DNA from: Sphingobium sp. TKS
GTDB taxonomy: Bacteria > Pseudomonadota > Alphaproteobacteria > Sphingomonadales > Sphingomonadaceae
NCBI RefSeq assembly: GCF_001563265.1
Contig: NZ_CP005083.1
Coordinates: 2,235,001 to 2,299,000, forward strand
Reading direction: 5' to 3'
Length of the DNA stretch: 64,000 nucleotides
Shown one piece after another: positions 27,600 through 37,323 of the stretch. The translations under genes were made by a program, and so were the position numbers. The notes beneath the pieces are model-generated. The model had not been told where the DNA came from. It saw only the letters and a list, made by a program, of their open reading frames with translations, and made no database searches. Every line of letters begins with the position of its first letter. Within the stretch, counting starts at the first letter, position 1.

Positions 27600-29618
27600 A
27601 TGAATTATCCGATCGTCTACGTACCGGCGCGAAACTGCGTCGTCTCCCCGCTCAACGTGCGAACCCAGAGCGATCCCGAAGCCGATGCCGAGCTGGAGGC
27701 GCTCATCGGCGAGACCGGCTACGTCATCCAGAACCTCATCGGCGTGGCCGTGAAGCGTAAAAAGGACAGCTACAGCATCTTCGGCGGCGGCCGGCGTCTC
27801 ACCCGCGTCCTCAGCCTCATCGAGAAGGGCAAGCTCCACGAGGACTTCGAGGTTCCTGTCATGGTGTTGCCCAACACCAAGGATGCGATCACGCTCAGCC
27901 TGGCGGAAAACCAGAAGCTGCCCACCAGTCCCGCCGACGAGTGCATGGCGTACAAGAACATGATCGAGAAGGAGGGCAAGACGCCGGCACAGGTCGCCGC
28001 TCGATTCCACAAGTCGGAGCGTTTCGTCCTCGGTCGCGTGCGGCTCGCCGACCTTGCCGAGGTCGTCTTCGAGGCGCTCCGCAAGGGCGAGATCACGCTC
28101 GAGATCGCCATGGCCTATGGCAGCAATCCCGACGTCACCCGGCAGGCCGCCGTCTTCGAGGAGATGAGCCAAGGCTATTACAGCACAAATGCGAGCGAGA
28201 TCAGGCGCCGGCTCGCCCAGGGCACCTATCTGGGCGGCGATCCCAAGGCCCTGCTCGTCGGTCGCGAGGCCTATGTCGCGGCCGGAGGCCGGATCGATCC
28301 CGACCTCTTTTCCAACGAGGCGACGGAACGCTGGATCGATGGCGACCTCGTCGATCGGCTTGCCAACGAGAAGCTCGCCGAGGCTGCCGAAGCCATTCGC
28401 GAGCGCGAAGGTTTCGCCGAGATCCGCGTTCTGCCGACCACCCATGTCACCTATCAGGAGACCTATGATCTTCGGCCGGTCCGCGCCGAACTGCCGCCGC
28501 TCGCACCGGAGCAGGAGGCACGCTGCGAGGAAATCCAGGCCGAGCTCGAAACGATCGAGGAGCGGGCATCGGACGAGGATGGCGAGGGCTATACCGAGGA
28601 CGACGAGGCCCGAACCCGCGAGCTCGAAGCCGAATATCAGGCCATCGTGGAGCGGACCCCGGTCCTGACCGACGAGCAGAAAGCGACCGCACTCGCCTAT
28701 GTCGTCATCGGCAGGGACGGCCAGCCGCGGATCCACGAGCAGCTCTATGTCGCGCCGGCAGCCGTGGACGACGAGGAAAGCGAGCCGTCCGAGGTGGACG
28801 GCGAGGACGAGACGGTCGAGGATCAGGCGTCGGGCAAGCCCGTCATCAGCCAGCGGCTGGCCGACGAGCTCGCGACCATGAAGGCGGAACTGTTGCGCCT
28901 CCATGTCGCCAGCGATCCCCGGTTCGCTCTCGATCTCGGCACCTTCTACATGGCCGACAAGGCGCGCCAGCGCTATGGCGGCGGGGATCTCGCGACCGAG
29001 CTCCGCTCGGACGAGGCTCCCTCGCGCGTCATCGGCTTCCAGAGCGACACGCAGGCGGCCGAGGAATGGGCCAAGCTCGATGCCGCCCTCGATCGCAGCT
29101 GGACCGACCATGTCGATGTCCGCGATCGCTACGACGCCTTCTGCGCCCTGCCCGAGGAGGCGCGTGCCGCCTGGCTCGGTTGGGCGATCGCGCGAACCAT
29201 CCATGCCGTTCCCGCCGGCAAGACGGGCAGCGCGTTCATCGACCATCTCGGTCAGAAGCTGGAGATCGACGTGGCGAGCTGGTGGCGGCCGACGGCGAAG
29301 AACTATTTCGACCGCATCAGCAAGGCGTCGATCCTCGCGCAGTTCGAGGATGTCGGCGGCGCCGAACTCCGGCAGCGTTATGGTGCCTCCAAGAAGCACG
29401 ATCTGGCCGCCTCCGCCGAAAGGCTCTTCGCCGGGGACATGCACATCGGTGCGGACGACAAGGCCCGCGCTTTGGCTTGGGTACCCGAGGCGATGCGCTT
29501 CGAGACGATCGCACCCCAGGCGGCCAACGAGGCCGAGCCTTCGGACGACGGCCTGGCCGACGTGACGGTTTGCGAGGCCGAACCGCAGGACGACGCGCCG
29601 ATCGCCGACGCCGCCTGA
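27600..29618 (+). CDS. ParB/RepB-like nuclease-fold DNA-binding protein
   Basis: The N-terminal ParB domain (SPLNVRTQ, LIGETGYVIQNLIGV, FGGGRRLTRVLSLI, then SLAENQ) is followed by a KorB-type helix-turn-helix (TPAQVAARFHKSERFVLGRVRLADL). At 672 residues it is over twice the size of a partition ParB, with a long acidic C-terminal extension. Such large ParB proteins are typical of plasmids and integrative elements, with roles in partition, gene control or DNA processing. ATG 27600 is chosen, with CAGGAG upstream. No ParA is beside it. Confidence 0.88.
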   Translation: MNYPIVYVPARNCVVSPLNVRTQSDPEADAELEALIGETGYVIQNLIGVAVKRKKDSYSIFGGGRRLTRVLSLIEKGKLHEDFEVPVMVLPNTKDAITLSLAENQKLPTSPADECMAYKNMIEKEGKTPAQVAARFHKSERFVLGRVRLADLAEVVFEALRKGEITLEIAMAYGSNPDVTRQAAVFEEMSQGYYSTNASEIRRRLAQGTYLGGDPKALLVGREAYVAAGGRIDPDLFSNEATERWIDGDLVDRLANEKLAEAAEAIREREGFAEIRVLPTTHVTYQETYDLRPVRAELPPLAPEQEARCEEIQAELETIEERASDEDGEGYTEDDEARTRELEAEYQAIVERTPVLTDEQKATALAYVVIGRDGQPRIHEQLYVAPAAVDDEESEPSEVDGEDETVEDQASGKPVISQRLADELATMKAELLRLHVASDPRFALDLGTFYMADKARQRYGGGDLATELRSDEAPSRVIGFQSDTQAAEEWAKLDAALDRSWTDHVDVRDRYDAFCALPEEARAAWLGWAIARTIHAVPAGKTGSAFIDHLGQKLEIDVASWWRPTAKNYFDRISKASILAQFEDVGGAELRQRYGASKKHDLAASAERLFAGDMHIGADDKARALAWVPEAMRFETIAPQAANEAEPSDDGLADVTVCEAEPQDDAPIADAA

Positions 29619-29754
29619 CTGCCCGGCAGTAAGACTTCAGGGGCCGTGGCTTCCAGCTGCGGCCCCATTTTTCATGCTGTCTCCGTTCCTGGGAGGAGAG
29701 GGGGAAGGTGACGGGTGGCGGGGCTGCGGAGCCCCAAAAATCAAGGAGCCCCCA

Positions 29755-32700
29755 ATGAACCTTCCTCTCCTTCGGCTGGTGGAGTCGGCCGACGACACCC
29801 GGGACAAGGCCGCTCGCCTCTTCGGTGTCGCCCGTTTGCTCGCGGACGGCCTCGCGCGCGGCGAGGTCCCCACCAGGCAAAGCCTCAAGCGTCGAATGAC
29901 CGAGGCCTTCGACAGCTCGGACGCGACCGGCGCCTGGTCGATGCGCGACGCCTATGATGCGCTCGAAGCGGCCCAGGCGCTCTACCTTGGTCGGGCGGAC
30001 TGTCCGCTTCGCAACGCCTCCGATCCCGCCGCGACATTTGCTGCCATGCGCCAGCTCCAGGAGAGGCTGCCGACGCAAACCTACCGCAGCGAGCACCAGG
30101 TGGCGATGCAGCAGTTCAGCACGCCGCTGGCTCTCGCATGGCTTGCCGCGCTCGCCGCTCGGTTGCGGGCCGGCGATCACGTCCTCGAACCTTCCGCCGG
30201 CACGGGCATGCTTGCCGCCCACGCAGCGTCCGACACGATCGCGCTGACGCTCAACGAGCGCGACCCCCAACGCGCACGCCTCCTTTCGCTCGCGCTCGAT
30301 CGACCGGTCGCCGAGCATGATGCCGAGTTCATCCATGACCGCCTCCCGGCTGGTGTCGAACCGAGCATCGTCCTGATCAACCCGCCCTTCAGCCGTAGCG
30401 AGGGCAGGGGCCGAGATCGCCACGCGGGGGCGCGACACCTCCGCTCCGCTCTCCTGCGCCTCGCCGCGGGGGGTCGCTGCGTCGCCATCATGTCGCCGGC
30501 TTTCGCCGCGGACGGCAGCGACGCCGGCGGTTACAACGCCGTTGCCGAGCTCGTGCCACCCCGCGTCGAGATCACCATTCTCGGCCATCCTTATGCCAAG
30601 CACGGAACGGGTATCGCGGTCCGCCTTCTTGTCTTTGACAAAGGATGGACCGGAACGCCCGATCGTCGCACGGTCGACAGTCTCGACGCCGCGTTCGAGG
30701 CAGTGTTGGTCGTTCCGCCGCGGCTGGATCCGTCGACCCCGCCGATACCGCCAGCACAAGCCGCATACAGGCGGCCCGCTCCGCGCATCGCCAACGCGGC
30801 GGGTTCGCTCTTCGAAAACCTGTCACGCCCCCGGATCGTCGTCCCCGCCCGGATCGCCGCCAAGGGGGATGAGGCGAGGCCCCTGGCTTACGCCATCCGC
30901 GACACGCCGAGACCGGCTGGTGATCCCGTCGGCATCTATGCGCCCTGGCGCCTCGCCCGGATCGACATCGATGATGCCAAGACCCATCCGGACGAACTGG
31001 TCGAATCCATCGCCATGGCCTCGGTCCTGCCGCCGGCGCCCCGCCATCGTCCGACGCTGCAGCATCGCGCGTCCTCAAGTCTCTCGGACGCGCAGCTCGA
31101 GACGATCATCCATGCCGGCGAGGCATTTTCGCGCGATCTGCCTGGCACGTTCGTTCCGAACCAGGCCGGCGATCAGCTGAACGAGGATCCTGCCGGGAAC
31201 ACCTATCGCACCGGCTATTTCGTCGGCGACGGGACCGGCGTCGGCAAGGGTCGCGAGGGCGCCGCGATCATTCTCGACCAGTGGAATCAGGGCAACCGCC
31301 GCGCCATCTGGATCTCAAAAAGCGCGAGCCTCCTCGAGGACGCCCGTCGTGACTGGAGCGATCTGGGCGGTCTTCCCATCGATATCCAGCCGCTCGACGC
31401 CTTTCCGCTCGGCCAATCGATCGAGATGCCGAGCGGCATCCTTTTTCTTACTTATGCGACCCTTCGATCGGCGCGCCACGACCAGGCCTCGCGGCTCCAG
31501 CAGATCCTCGAATGGACCGGTCCCCGTTTCGAAGGCGTTATCCTGTTCGACGAATCCCACGCCATGGGCAATGCCGCCGGAACCGAAACCGAGTTCGGCA
31601 ACGCCAAGGGATCGGAACAAGGGCTCGCAGGCGTCCGGCTGCAGAACGCGCTGCCACGCGCCCGGATCGTCTATGAATCCGCGACCGGCGCCACCAAGCC
31701 CGACAACCTCAGCTACGCCTCGCGTCTGGGGCTGTGGGGGCCGGGCACGGCCTTCCAGGACCGCGGCGCCTTCATGGCGGCCATGGAGGACGGTGGCATT
31801 GCCGCCATGGAGATCGTCGCCCGCGATCTCAAGGCGATGGGTCTCTACACCGCACGCGCGCTCAGCTTCGCGGGCGTCGAATATGACCCGCTCGAACACA
31901 AGCTCACTCTCGATCAGATCGACATCTACGATGCCTATGCCGATGCCTGGTCCGTAATCCACCAGCATCTCGGTGAGGCGCTGAAAGCCGCGAACATCGT
32001 CGACCGCATGTCGGGCGACACGATGAACGCCATGGCCAAGGGCTCGGCGCTCTCGCGCTTCGAAAGCTCCAAGCAGCGCTTCTTCTCGCAGCTCCTCATC
32101 TCGATGAAAATGCCGACGGTCATCCGCGCGATCGAGACCGAGGTCGCCGCCGGCCACGCCGCCGTGGTCCAGCTGGTCACCACCGCGGAGGCCATCCTCG
32201 ATCGCCGCCTCTCCGATCTGTCGCCGGACGAGCGCGCCAATCTGTCCGTCGATGTCTCACCCCTCGACACGCTCATAGATTATCTGAAGACGGCATTCCC
32301 GACCCGCCAGATGCGCGCCTTCCGCGCGACCGACGGATCGATGCGATCCGAACCCATGGTCGACGAGGCCGGCCACCCGGTCCACTGCCAGGAAGCGATC
32401 GCCGCCCGTGACGATCTTATCGAGCGCCTCTGCGCCATGCCGCCGGTGCCGTCGGCGCTGGATGCTCTCATCTGGCACTTCGGAACAGACCAGGTGGCCG
32501 AGGTGACCGGCCGGTCCCGCCGTATCGTCCTCGATGCCCAGGGCAAGCAGAAGATCGAGCGCCGCAGCGCACGCTCGAACATCACCGAGACCGAAGCCTT
32601 CATGGGAAACAGGAAATCGATCCTGGTCTTCTCCGACGCCGGCGGTACCGGGCGTTCGTACCACGCCGACCTCAACAGCAAGAGCGCCCACAAGCGCCGT

Positions 32701-34047
32701 ATTCACTTCCTCCTCGAACCCGGCTGGCGCGCGGACGTGGCCATTCAGGGGCTCGGCCGGACCCACCGCACCAATCAGGCGACCCCGCCGGTGTTCCGAC
32801 CCGTCACCACCGATTGCAAGGGCGAGCGGCGCTTCATCAGCACGATCGCCCGCCGGTTGGACAGCCTGGGCGCCCTGACGCGAGGGCAGCGTCAAACGGG
32901 CGGGCAAAACCTCTTCAACCCGGCCGACAACCTGGAAAGCGACTACGCTCGGGAGGCGCTCACCCAATGGTATCACCTTCTTCATGCAGGCAAGCTCGCC
33001 AGCGTCACACTCGAGAAATTCCAGCTTATTACCGGGCTGAAGCTCGCCGACGACAATGGCTCCCTTCTCGACAAGCTGCCTCCGATCCAGCGCTGGCTGA
33101 ACCGTATCCTCGCTCTGCGGATCGCGACACAGAACGCGATCTTCGAGGAATATATGGGCCTGATCCAGGCGCGCGTGGACGCTGCGCGCGAAGCAGGAAC
33201 TCTCGATGTTGGTGTCGAGACCATTCGTGCCGAGCGCATCGTGCCCCTTTCCGAGCAGGTGCTGCGCGTGGATCCTCTCACTGGTGCGGAAACCAGGCTG
33301 CTGCGTCTGGAACTTCACCTCAGGCCTCACATAACCAGTTGGGGTCGCCTCATGCAGCTCTGGGACGGCACCGACGACATCGCCTTCCTCCGCAACGGCC
33401 GGTCGGGTCGGGTCGCGCTCCGCGTGCCGTCCTGGTCCATCACCGACGAGGAAGGGCGGCCGGTGCCGATGTGCCAGCTCGTGCGTCCCACCGGCAGCAC
33501 CCGGACCCGGCTTGCCGAGCTCTGGCACACGCATTGGCAACCGATCGACCGCGACAGTTTCCAGCAATTCTGGGAAGCGGAGATGGCGGAAGCCGCTTCG
33601 AAGGTCGATGTCGAGATCATCACGGTCGCAACCGGATTGCTCCTGCCAGTCTGGCACAAGCTGCCCGAGGACGATGTTCGCGTCTGGCGGATCGATGATG
33701 CGGCGGGTACGTCTATTCTGGGACGCATCGTCATGCCGATGGCTGTCGAGAAGCTGGAGGCGGAATTCGGTCTGGCGAGTTCGATCCGGCTCACCTCCGC
33801 TGAATTGATCGATGCAGCGCGCCATGGGGATGGCGCACCCATTCCCGGACTGGACGGGGCGCGCCTGATCGCGGCGTTCGTGAACAACAGCCGCCGATTC
33901 GAAATCCGCGATTTCAAGCCCCATGACCGGGAATGGCTGAAAGCCAGGGGCGCCTTTAGTGAGGTCATCCAATACAAGACGCGGCTGTTTCTGCCCGTCG
34001 ACCGCGCCAGCGAACTGTTGGATGCCATGATCGCGGAACGCTCATAG
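29755..34047 (+). CDS. Strawberry-notch-family helicase with N-terminal methyltransferase-like domain
   Basis: A giant protein of about 1430 residues. The N-terminal third carries a methyltransferase-like SAM motif (VLEPSAGTGML) and the N6-adenine-type catalytic NPPFS (about residue 208). The middle has an ATPase site (GDGTGVGKGREGA, about 495) and a DEAH-like box (LFDESHAMGN, about 599). The later part has GGTGRSYHADL and RTHRTNQ (about 1004), like helicase motif VI. Such proteins are hallmark genes of large mobile elements and may protect or process incoming DNA. The start at ATG 29755 follows AAGGAG. Confidence 0.88.
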   Translation: MNLPLLRLVESADDTRDKAARLFGVARLLADGLARGEVPTRQSLKRRMTEAFDSSDATGAWSMRDAYDALEAAQALYLGRADCPLRNASDPAATFAAMRQLQERLPTQTYRSEHQVAMQQFSTPLALAWLAALAARLRAGDHVLEPSAGTGMLAAHAASDTIALTLNERDPQRARLLSLALDRPVAEHDAEFIHDRLPAGVEPSIVLINPPFSRSEGRGRDRHAGARHLRSALLRLAAGGRCVAIMSPAFAADGSDAGGYNAVAELVPPRVEITILGHPYAKHGTGIAVRLLVFDKGWTGTPDRRTVDSLDAAFEAVLVVPPRLDPSTPPIPPAQAAYRRPAPRIANAAGSLFENLSRPRIVVPARIAAKGDEARPLAYAIRDTPRPAGDPVGIYAPWRLARIDIDDAKTHPDELVESIAMASVLPPAPRHRPTLQHRASSSLSDAQLETIIHAGEAFSRDLPGTFVPNQAGDQLNEDPAGNTYRTGYFVGDGTGVGKGREGAAIILDQWNQGNRRAIWISKSASLLEDARRDWSDLGGLPIDIQPLDAFPLGQSIEMPSGILFLTYATLRSARHDQASRLQQILEWTGPRFEGVILFDESHAMGNAAGTETEFGNAKGSEQGLAGVRLQNALPRARIVYESATGATKPDNLSYASRLGLWGPGTAFQDRGAFMAAMEDGGIAAMEIVARDLKAMGLYTARALSFAGVEYDPLEHKLTLDQIDIYDAYADAWSVIHQHLGEALKAANIVDRMSGDTMNAMAKGSALSRFESSKQRFFSQLLISMKMPTVIRAIETEVAAGHAAVVQLVTTAEAILDRRLSDLSPDERANLSVDVSPLDTLIDYLKTAFPTRQMRAFRATDGSMRSEPMVDEAGHPVHCQEAIAARDDLIERLCAMPPVPSALDALIWHFGTDQVAEVTGRSRRIVLDAQGKQKIERRSARSNITETEAFMGNRKSILVFSDAGGTGRSYHADLNSKSAHKRRIHFLLEPGWRADVAIQGLGRTHRTNQATPPVFRPVTTDCKGERRFISTIARRLDSLGALTRGQRQTGGQNLFNPADNLESDYAREALTQWYHLLHAGKLASVTLEKFQLITGLKLADDNGSLLDKLPPIQRWLNRILALRIATQNAIFEEYMGLIQARVDAAREAGTLDVGVETIRAERIVPLSEQVLRVDPLTGAETRLLRLELHLRPHITSWGRLMQLWDGTDDIAFLRNGRSGRVALRVPSWSITDEEGRPVPMCQLVRPTGSTRTRLAELWHTHWQPIDRDSFQQFWEAEMAEAASKVDVEIITVATGLLLPVWHKLPEDDVRVWRIDDAAGTSILGRIVMPMAVEKLEAEFGLASSIRLTSAELIDAARHGDGAPIPGLDGARLIAAFVNNSRRFEIRDFKPHDREWLKARGAFSEVIQYKTRLFLPVDRASELLDAMIAERS

Positions 34048-34058
34048 CCAGGCGGCTG

Positions 34059-34532
34059 TCAAAGCTGTCCCTTTGCCTTGAGCTCGGCCACGAACGATGC
34101 AAGCGGTATGACCAGCGTTAGCGGAATATTGGGCAGCGTTTCGGCGCCGTAGCTCGCATACCATTGCGCTGCCCGCTCATTCTTCGCATCGATGATCAAC
34201 AGCATGCCATCAGCATCCGCCGCGACCCGCAGGCATCGCAGGGCTGCGGCCACGAGAAGCTGGCCGCCCAGTCCCCAGCCGCCAACCGCAACATCGGTCG
34301 CCAGCCGGAAACCAGCAACCTCGTGCGGGGCCAAGCCTTTCGTCAGCGGTGCCGGCACATTGTGGTATGCAATCGCCGACGGCATGACGGTGTAGAATCC
34401 CAGCACGCGGCCGGGTGCGGCCGGATCGATCGCGCAAAAGGTCTTCGACGCATTCTGTTCATGGCTCTGGCGGGCATAGGCCGTGGCTATCCCGCGATTA
34501 GCCATGTCGCAATCAGCATCGGGTCGAAACAT
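34059..34532 (-). CDS. GNAT acetyltransferase (TacT/AtaT-like), possibly 5'-truncated
   Basis: The C-terminal two thirds match toxic GNAT enzymes that acetylate aminoacyl-tRNA: the acetyl-CoA loop (here GGWGLGGQLL), and LLIIDAKNERAAQWYASYGA. The usual first strand and the DUF1778 antitoxin gene are not seen. The open frame continues to 34814, but that part is opposite another gene and not protein-like. It may thus be a damaged toxin or a free-standing enzyme. Confidence 0.6.
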   Translation of the reverse strand: MFRPDADCDMANRGIATAYARQSHEQNASKTFCAIDPAAPGRVLGFYTVMPSAIAYHNVPAPLTKGLAPHEVAGFRLATDVAVGGWGLGGQLLVAAALRCLRVAADADGMLLIIDAKNERAAQWYASYGAETLPNIPLTLVIPLASFVAELKAKGQL

Positions 34533-34629
34533 TCTGCCGTCCGACGCATACCGGACGGCCTGAGCGCAAGAAGGGAAGGGGGCGGCGAAATGCGATCGCG
34601 CGGTTGCGATCGCGTTTCGGAGATACCTC

Positions 34630-34926
34630 ATGTCCAAGAAACCTGTGGTCGACAAGGATTTTGTCGACGCCTTCAACCTCGACCTGACGAGGCTCGGCAG
34701 TGTGGCCCAGATCGCCATCACCAATCTCACCGGTAGCGGCGATGTCTTCGAGCTCCTCGATGATGAAGGCCAGTTCGTCACTCTCCTCCCCGTCACCGCG
34801 ACACCCGAAGTCACCGCAGCGGCCTACCGGCTTTACGGACAGGGCCTCAATCGGGGCCTGCGCGCCGGGGAGGAACTGGCTTGGTCGAAGCTCCGGCATC
34901 TAATCGGAGCGGCGGGCAAGGATTGA
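34630..34926 (+). CDS. Conserved hypothetical protein, 98 residues (intact copy)
   Basis: The intact member of a small family of which a broken copy lies at 1638. It reads FNLDLTRLGSVAQIAITNLTG, then a predicted beta-hairpin (VFELLDDEGQFVTLLP) and a helical end (LAWSKLRHLIGAAGKD). GGAG precedes ATG 34630. A purine tract lies about 47 bases upstream. The function is unknown. Confidence 0.7.
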   Translation: MSKKPVVDKDFVDAFNLDLTRLGSVAQIAITNLTGSGDVFELLDDEGQFVTLLPVTATPEVTAAAYRLYGQGLNRGLRAGEELAWSKLRHLIGAAGKD

Positions 34927-35133
34927 CACCGCTTTTCCCGTCGACCCGATTTCGACGGGCCACGGGACGTTAAGAACGTGAAATAGCGATCGCCCTCGAT
35001 AGGGGCTGCGGCTTTCGAAGCGGTAAAACACTGTTCCTGCTCATTGAAACTGGCTGAGTCAAAGGGGGAGGGAGGAATGAAGGAGTGGGCATCGCAATTT
35101 GCCCGCACCAACTGCTTCTCCCGGGAGACCAAC

Positions 35134-35619
35134 ATGGCAGACCGCGCTTCCGCCTCCATGCAAATTGGGGGCACCCTTTCACGCATCCAACTTCCGGCGT
35201 TCATCGAGGCAATAGCAACCGACCACGGGCGGCTCGATTGGGAGGGCGAGCCCGTCGAGGAAGATACGATCACCACCGGCAATGTCCTCGAAATCTGCGC
35301 CTATGACCTTCCCGGGGGCATGTTCGAGACTGTCGAAAGCTTCTGCCGCCAGCACAAGCTTCCTTTCCGGCGAACTTCCGGCGGCTGCTCCGGAGTCTTC
35401 GGTCCCGAGCTCGTCGTCTACGACTTGCAGGGCCAGCCGCGCCATTACGAAATGAACGAAAGCGAGCAGGTCGTGCTCACCCGGAACGAGATCCACGATC
35501 TCGGTTCTATCGAGAAGATCGAGGACTGGTTTCGCAGCGCCGAATTCACTCCGCCTCCGATTGTTTTGCTCGAGGCAGGGGACCCGGGCTCGCTCGCGGC
35601 GGACTTCCACCATGACTGA
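35134..35619 (+). CDS. Hypothetical protein, 161 residues
   Basis: An acidic soluble protein with a well-formed frame. Its features include LPAFIEAIATDHGRLDW, LEICAYDLPGG and a repeat of short acidic stretches. A purine tract (35061-35083) lies about 50 bases before ATG 35134. The stop overlaps the next ATG (35612). I do not recognise a family. Confidence 0.65.
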   Translation: MADRASASMQIGGTLSRIQLPAFIEAIATDHGRLDWEGEPVEEDTITTGNVLEICAYDLPGGMFETVESFCRQHKLPFRRTSGGCSGVFGPELVVYDLQGQPRHYEMNESEQVVLTRNEIHDLGSIEKIEDWFRSAEFTPPPIVLLEAGDPGSLAADFHHD

Positions 35620-35902
35620 TCACGTCCTCAAGAGCGACTTTCGCTTCGCGTGCGCCGCTCGCGAAGCCGCGCTTGCCCAGAAGGCCCTCCTGGCATGCGA
35701 CGAGCTTGCGCGAATGGAGCGACGTGCGCCATCAACCGCTTCGCTTCCCGCTGCGTTTCCCCCGATCGATCCCGCCGATCTCTGGTCCGGCTTTCGCGCC
35801 ATATTCGCTGGCCCCGACTATCCGCATCTCGGCGCAGAACGTCACCTCGACACCGGAACCGAAACGGCCCGGATCGCTGCTCGGCAATCATCTTCGGGAT
35901 GA
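35612..35902 (+). pseudogene. First piece (96 residues) of a three-way split gene
   Basis: This piece aligns with the N-terminal part of the intact protein at 48845-49513: the motif WSGFRAIFAGPDYPHLGAE matches WSGLRDLFCDPDYPTFGAD. Near 35865-35890 the frame breaks, and the text that should follow (IIFGMTDVQPEPIA) is in the next frame. The stop TGA overlaps the ATG of the second piece. It could still be translated as separate coupled peptides. Confidence 0.65.
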
Positions 35903-36120
35903 CCGACGTCCAGCCCGAGCCGATCGCCTCGCCTCTCCGGCAATGTTGCAGCGAGACACTCAAGGCCGGTCCGATCGGCTTCGGATGGGCGGAAGCCTGT
36001 TCCCGCGCCCGCGCAGGCGAATTCGGCGGCGAGTGCCGTGCGATCTTCACCGATCGCATCGAGTTCGACACGACCGGGAAAATGCTGGCCGAAGCTCTCG
36101 CGCAGGAGGGTCTGACATGA
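35899..36120 (+). pseudogene. Second piece (73 residues) of the split gene
   Basis: It starts MTDVQPEPIASPLRQCC and has GPIGFGWAEACSRA and GEFGGECRAIFTDR, matching the middle of the 48845 protein (MTDFQPEPIA, APIGFEWAETCSK, NEFGGGWCAIHADR). It is joined by ATGA overlaps to the pieces on either side. The conserved Met allows restart after the upstream frameshift. Confidence 0.65.
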
Positions 36121-36287
36121 TCAATTCCTTCCGGACATACGGCCCTTGGGGCGAGCATCCCGACCATCCGGTGGGCGATTGGAAAGCCCAGGTTGCGAAC
36201 GATGACACGCGCCTCGGCTATTGGGCCTGGATAGCGGCCCGTGTGGACGCGCAGACCACGCCCGAGCTGCCACATCGCCCGCACTGA
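36117..36287 (+). CDS. Third piece of the split gene, 56 residues
   Basis: It reads YGPWGEHPDHPVGDWKAQVA, then DDTRLGYWAWIAARV, matching the C-terminal domain of the 48845 protein (GAWGALPDHPVTDWQYEVA, DTRLGYWDWV). The first codon overlaps the previous stop (ATGA). This W/H-rich module seems to work alone as well as fused, so this piece may be a genuine small protein. Confidence 0.6.
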   Translation: MINSFRTYGPWGEHPDHPVGDWKAQVANDDTRLGYWAWIAARVDAQTTPELPHRPH

Positions 36288-36382
36288 CACGCGGGCACCA
36301 ATCCTCCAATACCGCGCCCGCCGCGGATCACTTCGGCCAAAGGCTCGGGCGACCGGGCCGCTGCCGCTTTCGGAGCCTCCCC

Positions 36383-36592
36383 ATGCCGCCAACGTTCCGG
36401 GACCGCCAGCTGGCGGCGATGGCCAGACATGCCGCCACGGGCGAAACCTGGTGCCTTCTTGCGCCAGGGACGTCCATCTGCATGGCGCGTGAGACGGACA
36501 TCCTCGCCGGCGGCCAGCATCTGATCGACGCCATCGTCTGGAGCACCGACGCCGCGGATGAGGAACAGATCGATCCCGCGCTCCGCGCCTGA
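36383..36592 (+). CDS. Small hypothetical protein, 69 residues
   Basis: ATG 36383 opens a frame with FRDRQLAAMARHAATGETWC, then GGQHLIDAIVWS and an acidic end. It lies between the split gene and the 36622 gene, in the same direction. The longer frame from 36221 runs through non-protein-like sequence. The family is unknown. Confidence 0.5.
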   Translation: MPPTFRDRQLAAMARHAATGETWCLLAPGTSICMARETDILAGGQHLIDAIVWSTDAADEEQIDPALRA

Positions 36593-36621
36593 ACTTCTTC
36601 CCGTTCCAGAAAGGCAAATCC

Positions 36622-37323
36622 ATGAACGACGCATCCGCGGCGAATGCTGGCACGCGCCTGTTTAGCCAGATCGAGCATGATGAACGAGGCAATTTCCACT
36701 ACGAGGGGGATCTTTACCCTCCGAACGAGCCATTTCCTTCGCTCTGCCGGCGCATCGAGACCCATCTCAACGCGACCTGCCGCGAGATGCGCTTCTCGGT
36801 TCGCGGCGAAACCTTCGCCCACGGGCGAAAGATCATCGCAGAACTTCTCGACGCGCAGGATGACCTTGCCGATCGCGAAGCACGCACCGAATTCGTCGTC
36901 CAGATCCGCGACCAGCTCGAGCGCTTCGGCTTCACCCGGTCCAACTTCTACCAGGACTATATGCGCTGCTCCTTCTATGCCGATGTGCGGATCGGCTCGG
37001 CATATTGGGCCGCGCTCGCAAATAGACGGGGCAGGGCCAATCCCGTCGACTCCCTTGTTTCGCTCGCCGCGTTCAAGCGCCGGCTCAAGCCGGGAGATCA
37101 ACTCAGGCTCGTCGCTGCGCCGAAAGGCCATCGCGCGCTGGGCACGACCAGGACCGTCACGGCTGTCAGGTCCGGTGACCTCATCTTCGAGACCAAATCC
37201 TATCTGACGTTCCCGCGCGCCGCCGGCTTTGCCTGCGACGGCCGCTTCATTCGCATCGCCAACGGCAACGAATATGATCCGGACGAGCACCTCCTCTACG
37301 AGTGGTTGCCGGCCAGCGCCTAG
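36622..37323 (+). CDS. Hypothetical protein, 233 residues
   Basis: A soluble protein with a helical N-terminal half (FPSLCRRIETHLNATCREMRF, HGRKIIAELLDAQDDLADRE) and a C-terminal half predicted as beta strands (LKPGDQLRLVAAPKG, TRTVTAVRSGDLIFETK, GRFIRIANGNEY). The second half could be a small barrel that binds nucleic acid or ligand. An AAAGG ribosome site is near. The gene ends four bases into the convergent nuclease gene. Confidence 0.65.
   Translation: MNDASAANAGTRLFSQIEHDERGNFHYEGDLYPPNEPFPSLCRRIETHLNATCREMRFSVRGETFAHGRKIIAELLDAQDDLADREARTEFVVQIRDQLERFGFTRSNFYQDYMRCSFYADVRIGSAYWAALANRRGRANPVDSLVSLAAFKRRLKPGDQLRLVAAPKGHRALGTTRTVTAVRSGDLIFETKSYLTFPRAAGFACDGRFIRIANGNEYDPDEHLLYEWLPASA

Noticed and set aside
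27387..29444. 685-residue - strand frame opposite the ParB-like gene
   Set aside because: Leu/Gly/Arg-rich mirror of a well-supported gene with a ribosome site.
32257..33972. 571-residue - strand frame opposite the strawberry-notch gene
   Set aside because: Mirror frame without its own motifs.
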